Source: Desulfuromonadales bacterium (GTDB lineage: Bacteria > Desulfobacterota > Desulfuromonadia > Geobacterales > Pseudopelobacteraceae). From it: a DNA stretch of 10,789 nucleotides. Where the stretch lies: NCBI GenBank assembly GCA_015688915.1, contig JAATGX010000037.1, positions 1-10,789 of the forward strand, in the 5' to 3' direction. Positions 1 to 6,680 of this stretch are shown one piece after another (the stretch's first letter is position 1; the number at the start of each line of letters is the position of its first letter). The translations under genes and the position numbers were made by a program. The notes under the pieces are model-generated. The model worked only from the letters and a program-made list of their open reading frames with translations. It did not search any database and was not told the origin of the DNA.

Positions 1-256
1 CCACCGCGGGCCCCCGGCACCGGACTCGGGCCGCCTCCCGGCGTGCGGGCAGGAAGGCGCGTTCGCACACGACATCCGGAGCCGAGACCAGCAGAGCGTA
101 GACCGTCTGGAAACCGAGGCTGCTCATACCGGTCCGGTAGCGGTTGGGATACACCAGGCAGACGTTCAGTCGCCCGCCGCGCCCCCGGCCCCGGGGACAA
201 AGGTTGGTCTCGCCCGCCAGCAGGTCGCGCTGTCGTTTTTTCGTGTCCCAACTCAT
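1..256 (-). CDS. B12-binding radical SAM protein, N-terminal fragment (cut by window edge)
   Basis: The minus strand is open from an ATG at 256 to the left edge, giving about 85 codons with no stop. The product begins MSWDTKKRQRDLLAGETNLC and then reads LNVCLVYPNRYRTGMSSLGF followed by QTVYALL and VVCERAFLP. The block 'V-LVYPNRY--GMS-LGFQ-VY-LL' followed by 'CERAFLP' is the start of the Rossmann-like cobalamin-binding domain of a radical SAM family common in Geobacter relatives. The Cx3Cx2C radical SAM motif would lie beyond the edge and is not visible. The start is the first in-frame ATG, but it has no clear Shine-Dalgarno. A nine-codon reading frame (ATG at 279) ends in a TGA that overlaps this ATG, so coupling to a short leader is possible. 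The residues after FLP (positions about 72-85) look unlike the family as I remember it, so a frameshift there cannot be excluded. Substrate unknown. Confidence 0.72.
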   Translation of the reverse strand, partial: MSWDTKKRQRDLLAGETNLCPRGRGRGGRLNVCLVYPNRYRTGMSSLGFQTVYALLVSAPDVVCERAFLPARREAARVRCRGPAV

Positions 257-314
257 TGGAGCGGCAAGGGGATTGGCATGGTTACACTCGTTGCGGGTAG
301 GATGAAAAAAGGTT

Positions 315-413
315 AAACACAGGAGACACAGAGGGGTCATTTGCTCTGTAATGGCGTTACTAGCCGGTTGTGTGCCGTGAGATTTTCTCCGTGTCCTCTG
401 TGTCTCTGTGTTT
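315..413. repeat. Inverted repeat of the 'cacagagacacagagg' type
   Basis: The left arm AAACACAGGAGACACAGAGG (315-334) is the reverse complement of the right arm CCTCTGTGTCTCTGTGTTT (395-413) except for one extra G. The spacer is 60 bp. Inside each arm the unit CACAGAGA/GACACAGAGG is itself a short tandem-like purine-rich pattern. Beyond the arms the right copy continues (on the minus strand) as ACACGGAGAAAATC while the left copy diverges. No gene is visible between 257 and 449. Similar 'cacagagacacagag' strings are, from general knowledge, found between genes in many environmental bacteria. That they form a dispersed repeat here is inference. Confidence 0.7.
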
Positions 414-449
414 CAAATGCCTTTCGATGTTATACGGCCGGCCATAAAC

Positions 450-478
450 GAAAAGCGCCGCAACAGGCGGCGCTTTTC
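450..478 (-). terminator. Rho-independent terminator after sfrA
   Basis: A perfect 12-bp stem, GAAAAGCGCCGC (450-461) with GCGGCGCTTTTC (467-478), encloses a 5-nt loop. On the minus strand the stem ends in CUUUUC followed by GUUUAUGG. It lies 31 bp past the sfrA stop. The A-run on the opposite side gives it U-rich ends on both strands, so it may work in both directions. Confidence 0.85.
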
Positions 479-508
479 CAAGGGCTCAGATACAGGTGCC
501 GCGCGTGA

Positions 509-3127
509 TCAGGCCTTCTCCAGCTTGACGGCCACGGTCCCGGCGGCGCTCGTTGCCAGCAGATTTACCTGCGCTTCGCGGAAATGGGCCGGCACGAACA
601 CCAGCCCCGGCTGGAGGGCATCGCTGACCCTTGCCTGAAGGGTGATGCTGCCGAGGGCGGACGAGATCCTGACGTCGTCGCCGGCGGCAAGCCCCGCCTT
701 GGCGGCGTCGGCGCCGCCTATCTCCAGATAGGCTTCGCCACTGACCGTCAGGTTGTTTTCCGACCAGGTGGTGTAGCTGCCGTTGTGGCGCAGTATCGGC
801 CCGACGCCCAGACTGAAGGGACGGCCGGGTTCGCTTGCGGCGGGTGCGGACGGGCTGAGCGCCTTGAATACCGCCTGCCGGCCGACCCGGTTCTTGATCC
901 GGCCCATGCGGCACCCTTCGTGATCACAGACCTCGCTGTAGAGTCCGCTCAGGGTGGCGATCTCGTGCTGCAGACCGGACTGGTCGAGCGTGGCTATGTT
1001 CGCTACCGGCGATACGAGCGCGTACAGCTTGTTGAGGATCTGGGCGTCGCTGCGCGCCTCGGCGATGGGGGCCACGGCCTGGGGGAAACACTGCACCCGG
1101 TTATCCACCGCGGTGAAGGAACCGCTCTTTTCCGCCGCTCCGGCAGCCGGCAGCACCACCGTGGCCAGACGGGCGGTCTCAGTCAGGAACAGGTCCTGCA
1201 CCACCAGCAATTCCAGCTTCTGCAAGGCCTTCATGACGCGGTTCCGGTCCGGCAGGCAGTGCAGCAGGTCGCTGCCCAGCACGTACAGGGCCTTGATCTC
1301 GCCGCTTTCGATACCGGCCATGATCTGGAACAGGTCCTTGCCCGGCGCGGTGGAGACCGCCGCCTTCCAGGCCTCGCCGAAACGTGCCGCCGCGTGTCCG
1401 TAGGTGTGGTAACCGGGGAGATATTCGGGGCAGACCCCCATGTCCTGCATGCTCTGGGTGGTGTTCTTTTCGTCCAGCTGAAAGATGCCGGCACCGTCAG
1501 GGCCGACCTCGCCGGTCAGTAGCGCCAGGTCAATGGACGCCGCGACCGCGTTCCCGGCGTCAAACGAGCGCATGACCTCCGCGCCGTAGATGACGGCCGT
1601 GCGGCCGCCGCTGGTGATCAGACGGGCCGCCTCGCGCAGTTCGGTCTCGGCGATGCCGCTCACCTCGGCGATGCGCTCGAAGGAAAGCGCGTCGAGCGAT
1701 GCGGTCAGCGTGGCCAGCTCCTTGGTGTCTGCGGCGATAAAGGCCTTGTTTTCCAGCCCCTCGGCCAGGATGGCCTTGTTGAGGCCGGCCGCCAGCCAGG
1801 CCTCGCTGCCGGACCGGTACTGAAGAAAGGCGTTGGCGAACTTGTTCATGGAGGTGGCGCGGCTGGTGGCCACCACCAGCTTGGCGTTGTTCCTGCCGCT
1901 GGCCTGGATCACGCGGTAGGCGAAGCCGGCCGACTCGGCCTTGAGGTCCGCGCCGATCACCACCACGGCCGTGGCCTGCTCAATGGCGTCCATGGCCCGG
2001 GTGCCGCCGCTGTACCCCAGCATCTCGTGCTGGATGATCTGGGCCGGGAAATAACCGAGACGCGCCTCGGAATCGATGTTGTTCGTGCCGACCGCCCCCC
2101 GCAGGAACTTCTGGAACAGGTAACTCTCCTCGTTGGTCACGCGCGGCGAACCGATGCCCGCCACGGCGGCGGGGCCGTGCTCGGCGACGATCTCCTTCAG
2201 TTTCAGGGCAACCGCGCCCAAGGCCTGTCCCCAACCGGATTTCTGCTGGGTGCCGGCGCTGTCCTTGATCAGCGGATCGGTCAGTCGTCCGGAGGAGTTG
2301 AAGGCGCTGTAGCCGAAACGGCCGTTGATGCAGAGATTGCCGCGGTTGAAGCCGTCATCCGAACTGGTGACCCGCTCGATGCGGCTGTTGCTGGAATGGT
2401 ACTCGATCTGGCAGCCGGACGAGCAGAAACCGCAAATGCTCGGGGTCACGTCAAAGGTCCAGGGACGGCCACGGAATTTGAAGGGTTTGCTGATGAGCGT
2501 GCCGGTGGGGCAGGAGTTGATACAGTTGCCGCAGAAATCGCAGTCCAGCGGCTTGCCGTCCACGGTGTCGATCAGGGAGCGGTCGCCGCAGCTCTTGACC
2601 TCGATGGCGTCGGCCCCCACGATCTCGTGGCACACCTTGGCGCACTTCTCACACAGGATGCAGCGGGTGGCGCAGTTCTCGATCAACGGCCAGTCGTAAC
2701 GGATCGGCAGGCGATCCGGGGCCGCGGCGTACTGATTCTTATCCACTTTCAGGGCATAACAGGTATCCTGCAGGTCGCACTCGCCAGCCGCGTCGCAGAC
2801 CGGGCAATCCAGGGGATGGTTGACCAGCATCAGTTCCATGGTCTTCTTGCGGATCTGCTCCAGCTTCGGCGTTGAAGTGGTCACGTTGATGCCGTCTTTG
2901 ACCGGCGTGTTGCAGGCGGTCATGGGGCGTTCCACCCCTTCCACCTCGACCACGCAGATGCGGCACGCGCCGGTTGTGGAAACCTTTTTCAGCCAGCAGA
3001 GCGTCGGGATCTTGATCCCCAGTCCGGCAGCCGCCTCCAGGATGGTCGTCCCAGTGGGAACCGTCGCCTGTCTTCCGTCTATGGTCAATGTTGCCGTCGT
3101 GCTCCCGCTGGATTCCGTGTGTGCCAT
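509..3127 (-). CDS. sfrA: NAD(P)H oxidoreductase / soluble Fe(III) reductase alpha subunit (SfrA), NuoG-like
   Basis: An 872-residue cytoplasmic iron-sulfur protein. Seen in order: a plant-ferredoxin-type [2Fe-2S] site (C44, C55, C58, C72); a His-Cys3 [4Fe-4S] site (H104, C108, C111, C117); two Cx2Cx2Cx3C clusters (C156-C166 and C196-C206); a molybdopterin-oxidoreductase [4Fe-4S] site (C232, C235, C239, C266); a molybdopterin-oxidoreductase fold; and a C-terminal dinucleotide-binding-like domain from about 770. This array matches NuoG and NAD-linked formate dehydrogenase alpha subunits. The formate dehydrogenase catalytic Cys/Sec, expected in an 'ARxC/U' motif, is Gly358 here (ARLGYF), so formate oxidation is unlikely. 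Paired with the SfrB-like gene upstream, SfrA of the Geobacter NADPH-dependent Fe(III) reductase is the best family match; its true role there is thought to be NADPH oxidation. The ATG at 3127 is chosen because GGAGA lies 9 nt upstream and family similarity starts there. The reading frame extends to a GTG at 3250 inside a palindrome, which is less likely. A complex I NuoG assignment is the alternative. Confidence 0.87.
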   Translation of the reverse strand: MAHTESSGSTTATLTIDGRQATVPTGTTILEAAAGLGIKIPTLCWLKKVSTTGACRICVVEVEGVERPMTACNTPVKDGINVTTSTPKLEQIRKKTMELMLVNHPLDCPVCDAAGECDLQDTCYALKVDKNQYAAAPDRLPIRYDWPLIENCATRCILCEKCAKVCHEIVGADAIEVKSCGDRSLIDTVDGKPLDCDFCGNCINSCPTGTLISKPFKFRGRPWTFDVTPSICGFCSSGCQIEYHSSNSRIERVTSSDDGFNRGNLCINGRFGYSAFNSSGRLTDPLIKDSAGTQQKSGWGQALGAVALKLKEIVAEHGPAAVAGIGSPRVTNEESYLFQKFLRGAVGTNNIDSEARLGYFPAQIIQHEMLGYSGGTRAMDAIEQATAVVVIGADLKAESAGFAYRVIQASGRNNAKLVVATSRATSMNKFANAFLQYRSGSEAWLAAGLNKAILAEGLENKAFIAADTKELATLTASLDALSFERIAEVSGIAETELREAARLITSGGRTAVIYGAEVMRSFDAGNAVAASIDLALLTGEVGPDGAGIFQLDEKNTTQSMQDMGVCPEYLPGYHTYGHAAARFGEAWKAAVSTAPGKDLFQIMAGIESGEIKALYVLGSDLLHCLPDRNRVMKALQKLELLVVQDLFLTETARLATVVLPAAGAAEKSGSFTAVDNRVQCFPQAVAPIAEARSDAQILNKLYALVSPVANIATLDQSGLQHEIATLSGLYSEVCDHEGCRMGRIKNRVGRQAVFKALSPSAPAASEPGRPFSLGVGPILRHNGSYTTWSENNLTVSGEAYLEIGGADAAKAGLAAGDDVRISSALGSITLQARVSDALQPGLVFVPAHFREAQVNLLATSAAGTVAVKLEKA

Positions 3128-3176
3128 GCTCTCATATCTCCATGCATCTATGTTATGTTCTGGTTCTTGCTTTTGC

Positions 3177-3298
3177 GGGAGCGAGGAATTTTTCGTCCTG
3201 AGTTCGGCTTTCGAGGAATGGCGCGGAGGCGTAGCAGCGCTACGCCGCACAAGCTATTCCGCTGAAAGGCGGGCTCAGGGCGGAAAAGAACCGCTCCC
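3177..3298. repeat. 122-bp imperfect palindrome between sfrB and sfrA
   Basis: Two arms of about 59-60 bases pair around a 3-nt centre. Matching blocks from outside in are GGGAGCG/CGCTCCC (3177-3183 with 3292-3298), CCTGAG/CTCAGG, CTTTC/GAAAG, GGAAT/ATTCC, and the central perfect 8-bp stem GGCGTAGC-AGC-GCTACGCC (3228-3246). The right outer edge falls on the last base of the sfrB stop codon. The left edge lies about 50 bp before the sfrA start, so nearly the whole intergenic spacer is palindrome. It would form one long hairpin in the sfrB-sfrA transcript. It has no U-tract, so it does not look like a simple terminator. It may be a REP- or MITE-like dispersed element or an mRNA processing/stability hairpin. 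Confidence 0.8.
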
Positions 3299-5319
3299 TA
3301 TACCACCACCATGGCCATGCGGTAACAGCGCAGACACCGGTCCGCCTCGGCCTGGGCCGTGCTGTCGCTGAAGCCGAGTTCGACCTCGTTGTAATTCTTG
3401 AGGCTGGCCCGTTCGCGGCCGTGGACCTCTTTCTGATGGGCACGTCCGGCGGAATCGAGCCAGGCCACCTTTTCGCCCTTGTCGTACACGCCCAGGTAGG
3501 TCAACAGGTCGTCGAAGATGTCGTCCTCGCTGAGATAGACCTTGCCCTCTTCCAGGTAACGCTGGATAACGGTTGCCGCCCGGTGGGCGTTGCCGACGCA
3601 GGCCACCACGGTCAGCGGCCCGATCTCGGCGTCGCCGCCGGCGAACACGCCGTCGCAGTCGGTGATCAGGGACCGGGAGAGCATGTTGCCCATGCCGTCC
3701 TTCAGGTCCTTGCCGGCCGCGTCCTTCAGCGGCACGTATTTCGTCACGACCGTATTCCACTTGGTGATGTCGATGCCCATGTCCGGCGGAATGAAACTCA
3801 GGTCCGGGTCCTGGCCGATGGCCGGGATAACCGTATCGCACTCGATGACGAACTCGCTCCCCGGCATCGGCTCGGGGCGGCGGCGGCCGGAGGCGTCCGG
3901 TTCGCCCAGGGCCATCCTGACGCACTCTACGCCGGTAACCTCGTTTTTATCATTGACGATGATCCTGGTGGGGAGTACCTGGAACTCGAACTTCACCCCC
4001 TCCTCGTCGGCGCCGTCCACTTCCCACACATCGGCCGGCATCTCCTTGCGGGACCGGCGGTAGACCAGGGTCGATTCCTCGGCACCTTCGCGCAGGGCCA
4101 CGCGGACGCAGTCAATGGCGGTGTTGCCCCCCCCGACCACGCAGACCTTTTTCCCCATGCCGGTCGGCCTGCCCATGTAGGCCTCGCGCAGGAAGTCGAT
4201 GCCGCCCGGCAGGAACCCCTTGTATCCCTTGTCCTCGCCTTCCACGCCCATGGGCTTGGAGCGGTGGGCGCCGGGGGCCAGGAACACGGCGGCGTGCTTT
4301 TTCTTCAGGTCGGGCAGGCTGACGTCCTTGCCGACGCGGCAGTCATAGACGATCTCCACCCCCATGGCCTGGATGATGTCGATGTCGCGTTGCAGGATAT
4401 GGCGCGGCATGCGGTAGGCCGGGATACCGACCGCGATCATGCCGCCGCCGAACCCTTCGGGCAGCGCTTCGTAAATGGTGCAGGGATATCCTTCCAAAGC
4501 CAGGTAGTAGGCCGCTGCCAAGCCGGCCGGTCCGGCACCGACGATGCCGACCGTCTTTCCCTTTTTCGGCTTGGGCTGCATGGGAGGCTGGACTTGGTGC
4601 TGCCACTCGTAGTCCGAGGCGGAACGCTTGAGCACCATGATGTTGATGGCGTCATCCACGTTCTTGCGGCGGCAGGCGGTCTCGCAGGGGTGCGGGCAGA
4701 CCCGTCCGCAGACGGCCGGCAGCGGCATGCTCTCGCGGATGGTGGCCAAGGATTCGCCGAACTGGTAGTTCTTGATCGCCTCGATGTACTTGGGGATGTC
4801 GATATGGGACGGGCACTTGTCCATGCAAGGCGCGGTGATCTTGTGGATGTACGTGTCGGCCGTCCTGGACTCGCGGCGGTCGTTCAGCCGGGCGACGAAA
4901 TCGGCGCGAAAGTGCCGCACTGCGTCGAAGACCGGCACCGTGGCGCTCTGACAGAGGGTGCACTTGCAGTTCTGGAGCAGATCCGTCAGGTCCCCAACCG
5001 TATCCAGTTCGGCCTCGCTGGCCGTGCCGTCCACGACGCCCTGAAGGAGGTCCATCAGCACCTTGGTCCCCTTTTTGCCCGGCGTGCACTTGCCGCAACA
5101 GTACAGGGTCTGGACGCGCTTCATGTACTCGGCCGTCATGGCCGGAACATCCACCCACTTGTCGAACAGGATGATGCCATCCCACCCCATGAAGCCGCGC
5201 AGCGGCCGTTCACCGTCAAAGGCGACCGGAAGTTTGAAGCTGACCTCCTGCGCTTCGCCGGAAACATTCCTGTTGTCGACTACATTTCTGCCCCACGTGG
5301 AAAAGACTACCTGTGCCAC
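3298..5319 (-). CDS. sfrB: NAD(P)H oxidoreductase / soluble Fe(III) reductase beta subunit (SfrB), NuoF/GltD-like fusion
   Basis: A 673-residue flavoprotein expected to bind NADPH and FAD and pass electrons to SfrA. Residues 1-145 resemble the C-terminal iron-sulfur part of NuoF: a CCGKCTPGKKG motif at 74-84 and a later C123 before a 'VRHFR' segment. Residues about 160-220 are a GltD-type ferredoxin-like domain (C165, C169, C204, C208, C212, C216). Residues about 255-595 are the GltD-like flavin domain: FAD GxGxxG at G261/G263/G266, NAD(P) site GGGNTAID at 396-403, YRRSR at 420-424 (basic residues typical of NADPH binding), and FAGGD at 559-563. CLRC sits at 662-665. The third NuoF-motif cysteine is Gly81. 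The NuoF FMN/NADH domain is absent. Start: GTG at 5319, with GGAGG 5 nt upstream; a TTG at 5370 in the same frame would add 17 residues but has a poor ribosome site. First gene of the operon with sfrA. Confidence 0.87.
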   Translation of the reverse strand: MAQVVFSTWGRNVVDNRNVSGEAQEVSFKLPVAFDGERPLRGFMGWDGIILFDKWVDVPAMTAEYMKRVQTLYCCGKCTPGKKGTKVLMDLLQGVVDGTASEAELDTVGDLTDLLQNCKCTLCQSATVPVFDAVRHFRADFVARLNDRRESRTADTYIHKITAPCMDKCPSHIDIPKYIEAIKNYQFGESLATIRESMPLPAVCGRVCPHPCETACRRKNVDDAINIMVLKRSASDYEWQHQVQPPMQPKPKKGKTVGIVGAGPAGLAAAYYLALEGYPCTIYEALPEGFGGGMIAVGIPAYRMPRHILQRDIDIIQAMGVEIVYDCRVGKDVSLPDLKKKHAAVFLAPGAHRSKPMGVEGEDKGYKGFLPGGIDFLREAYMGRPTGMGKKVCVVGGGNTAIDCVRVALREGAEESTLVYRRSRKEMPADVWEVDGADEEGVKFEFQVLPTRIIVNDKNEVTGVECVRMALGEPDASGRRRPEPMPGSEFVIECDTVIPAIGQDPDLSFIPPDMGIDITKWNTVVTKYVPLKDAAGKDLKDGMGNMLSRSLITDCDGVFAGGDAEIGPLTVVACVGNAHRAATVIQRYLEEGKVYLSEDDIFDDLLTYLGVYDKGEKVAWLDSAGRAHQKEVHGRERASLKNYNEVELGFSDSTAQAEADRCLRCYRMAMVVV

Positions 5320-5324
5320 ACGAA

Positions 5325-5329
5325 CCTCC
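5325..5329 (-). promoter_or_regulatory. Ribosome binding site deciding the sfrB start
   Basis: GGAGG on the minus strand lies 5 nt before GTG at 5319. The in-frame TTG at 5370 has only a weak AGG-like match upstream, so the GTG is preferred. Confidence 0.6.
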
Positions 5330-5395
5330 GAAAACCGGACCCCCTTGAATGCAGGGCTAACCGTCTGCAATTATTGCAAAAAGCCTGGCTGAAAA

Positions 5396-5423
5396 ATTGT
5401 ATACAGTATGCATGATTAGCATA
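5396..5423. promoter_or_regulatory. Candidate operator in the divergent control region
   Basis: The 8-bp palindrome TGTATACA (5398-5405) is followed at once by GTATGC and by an inverted pair TATGC (5407-5411) / GCATA (5419-5423) with a 7-bp spacer. The string ATTGTATAC (5396-5404) recurs as ATTGTATGC at 5497-5505, at the promoter of the opposite operon. TGTATACA-type palindromes are typical of GntR-family operators. The identity of any regulator is inference; none is encoded in the window. Confidence 0.4.
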
Positions 5424-5442
5424 ATAACGCTCCATAAATCAA
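5415..5442 (-). promoter_or_regulatory. Candidate sigma-70 promoter for sfrB-sfrA
   Basis: On the minus strand TTGATT (5442-5437) and GCTAAT (5420-5415) are separated by 16 bp, each matching 4 of 6 consensus bases. Transcription would start near 5408, about 90 bases before the GTG start. It lies in the AT-rich stretch between the divergent operons. An alternative -10 is TACAAT at about 5398-5393, with no good -35. Confidence 0.35.
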
Positions 5443-5482
5443 GGGAAAAAATATCCCCGAACCTCTCTTCGTTCTCTACGGA

Positions 5483-5511
5483 TTTCAACTTTATGGATTG
5501 TATGCTATATA
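5483..5511 (+). promoter_or_regulatory. Candidate extended -10 promoter for the aminopeptidase-mqnD operon
   Basis: TGC followed by TATATA (5503-5511) forms an extended -10. A weak -35 TTTCAA (5483-5488) lies 17 bp upstream. The start point would be near 5518, leaving a leader of about 32 bases with AAAGGAGA at 5536-5543. The -10 overlaps the second ATTGTATGC motif (5497-5505). Confidence 0.45.
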
Positions 5512-5549
5512 AAATGGAACCTACCTCTGCCATCCAAAGGAGACAAGCA

Positions 5550-6680
5550 ATGGGCAGCCTTGATTCCGCCTTCAGGTCGCTTTTTGAAATCAATATGGGG
5601 ATACGACCGGGGGAGCGCGTGCTGGTTTTCAGCGACGTCATCCGGCCGGATGAAGAGCCGTCCGACACGGACCGCAACCGGCGCGGCCGGCTCAATGCCT
5701 GTGCCCGGCAGGCAGTGGAATTCGCTACGGCGGCCTATGGAAGCGGCGCCTTTGTGGACTTCCCCGCGACCCCGGCCTCAGGCGCCGAACCGCCGCGGGA
5801 GCTTTGGCTGGCCACATTCGGCGCAGCAAACGTGGCCGAACTGGAACGCGCCGGGCTCCTGTCCCGGCTGCTGGCCAAACAGGCATCTACCGACGAGATC
5901 GACCGGGCCCGGAAGATCGTGCTGGCCGGAAAGGAAGCCGTGGCCGAGGTGATCATCGCCATGGCCAACAACTCCACGAGCCATACCCGCTACCGGGCCC
6001 TGGCCTGCGCCGCCGGCGCACGCTTCGCCTCCCTGCCCCACTTCGACCCGGACATGTTCCACACCTCCATGACCGTGGACTGGCAAGCCCTGGCGAGCCG
6101 CACGGCACGGCTGGTTGCGGCGGTCAACCGGGTCGAATGGGTGCGTGTCGCCTGCCCCAACGGCACCGACATGATGATCTGCAAACAGGGGCGCCAAGCC
6201 GAGGGTGACGACGGCCTGCTGACCGCTGCGGGCAGCTTCGGCAACCTGCCGGCCGGCGAGGCCTACCTGGCCCCGCTGGAGGGCGAGAGCCACGGGGTGA
6301 TGGTGATCGAATGGGGGCCGACCCGCAAATTGGATGAGCCGTTGCGCCTGGTCGTGGAAAAGGGGGTGGTCGTCCACATGGAGGGAAACGACCCGCACCG
6401 GTCCAGACTGGAAGCCAAGTTCGGCGAAAACGCCAACTGCCGCAACATCGCGGAACTGGGCATCGGCACCAACGACAAGGCGAGCCGTCCGGACAACGTG
6501 CTGGAGGCGGAAAAGATCATGGGCACCATCCACATCGCCCTGGGTGACAACTCCGGCTTCGGCGGCCAGGTCAGCGCGCCGTTCCACGAGGATTATGTCT
6601 TCTACCGCCCGACCCTGACCGCCATCATGGCGGATGGGAGCACGCAGGTGATTATTGACGATGGGAGGCTGCTGCCATGA
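5550..6680 (+). CDS. M29-type (AmpS/aminopeptidase T-like) metallo-aminopeptidase
   Basis: A 376-residue cytoplasmic protein without signal peptide or membrane segments. It resembles the COG2309 / peptidase M29 family, whose members remove N-terminal residues using two metal ions. Likely metal ligands are E237 (PAGEAY), E302 (AELGIGTN), H328 (GTIHIALGDN), H346 and D348 (PFHED). The order and approximate spacing agree with known M29 enzymes, though the stretch between H328 and H346 is shorter. The Tyr usually seven residues after the first His ligand is Ser335; the nearest tyrosine is Y349. Start: ATG at 5550 with AAAGGAGA 6 nt upstream; in-frame codons further upstream lie in the promoter region. 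The stop overlaps the mqnD start (ATGA), so the two are translationally coupled. Peptidase activity is inferred from family, not proven, and a role linked to menaquinone synthesis is unknown. Confidence 0.78.
   Translation: MGSLDSAFRSLFEINMGIRPGERVLVFSDVIRPDEEPSDTDRNRRGRLNACARQAVEFATAAYGSGAFVDFPATPASGAEPPRELWLATFGAANVAELERAGLLSRLLAKQASTDEIDRARKIVLAGKEAVAEVIIAMANNSTSHTRYRALACAAGARFASLPHFDPDMFHTSMTVDWQALASRTARLVAAVNRVEWVRVACPNGTDMMICKQGRQAEGDDGLLTAAGSFGNLPAGEAYLAPLEGESHGVMVIEWGPTRKLDEPLRLVVEKGVVVHMEGNDPHRSRLEAKFGENANCRNIAELGIGTNDKASRPDNVLEAEKIMGTIHIALGDNSGFGGQVSAPFHEDYVFYRPTLTAIMADGSTQVIIDDGRLLP

Noticed and set aside
315..413. A CRISPR-like array suggested by repeated 'cacagag' units
   Set aside because: There are only two copies, in opposite orientation, and no regular spacers or cas genes.
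584..1522. A 312-codon open frame on the plus strand opposite sfrA
   Set aside because: No ribosome site or recognisable domain, and it is antisense to a well-supported gene.
3128..3250. A 41-residue N-terminal extension of SfrA starting at GTG 3250
   Set aside because: The extension is encoded inside the intergenic palindrome, shows no NuoG similarity, and the ATG at 3127 has a proper ribosome site.
3421..5415. A 664-codon open frame on the plus strand opposite sfrB
   Set aside because: It lies fully antisense to a gene with clear motifs, and its product (rich in G, A, V, H, D) resembles no family. It is the expected by-product of G+C-rich codon use.
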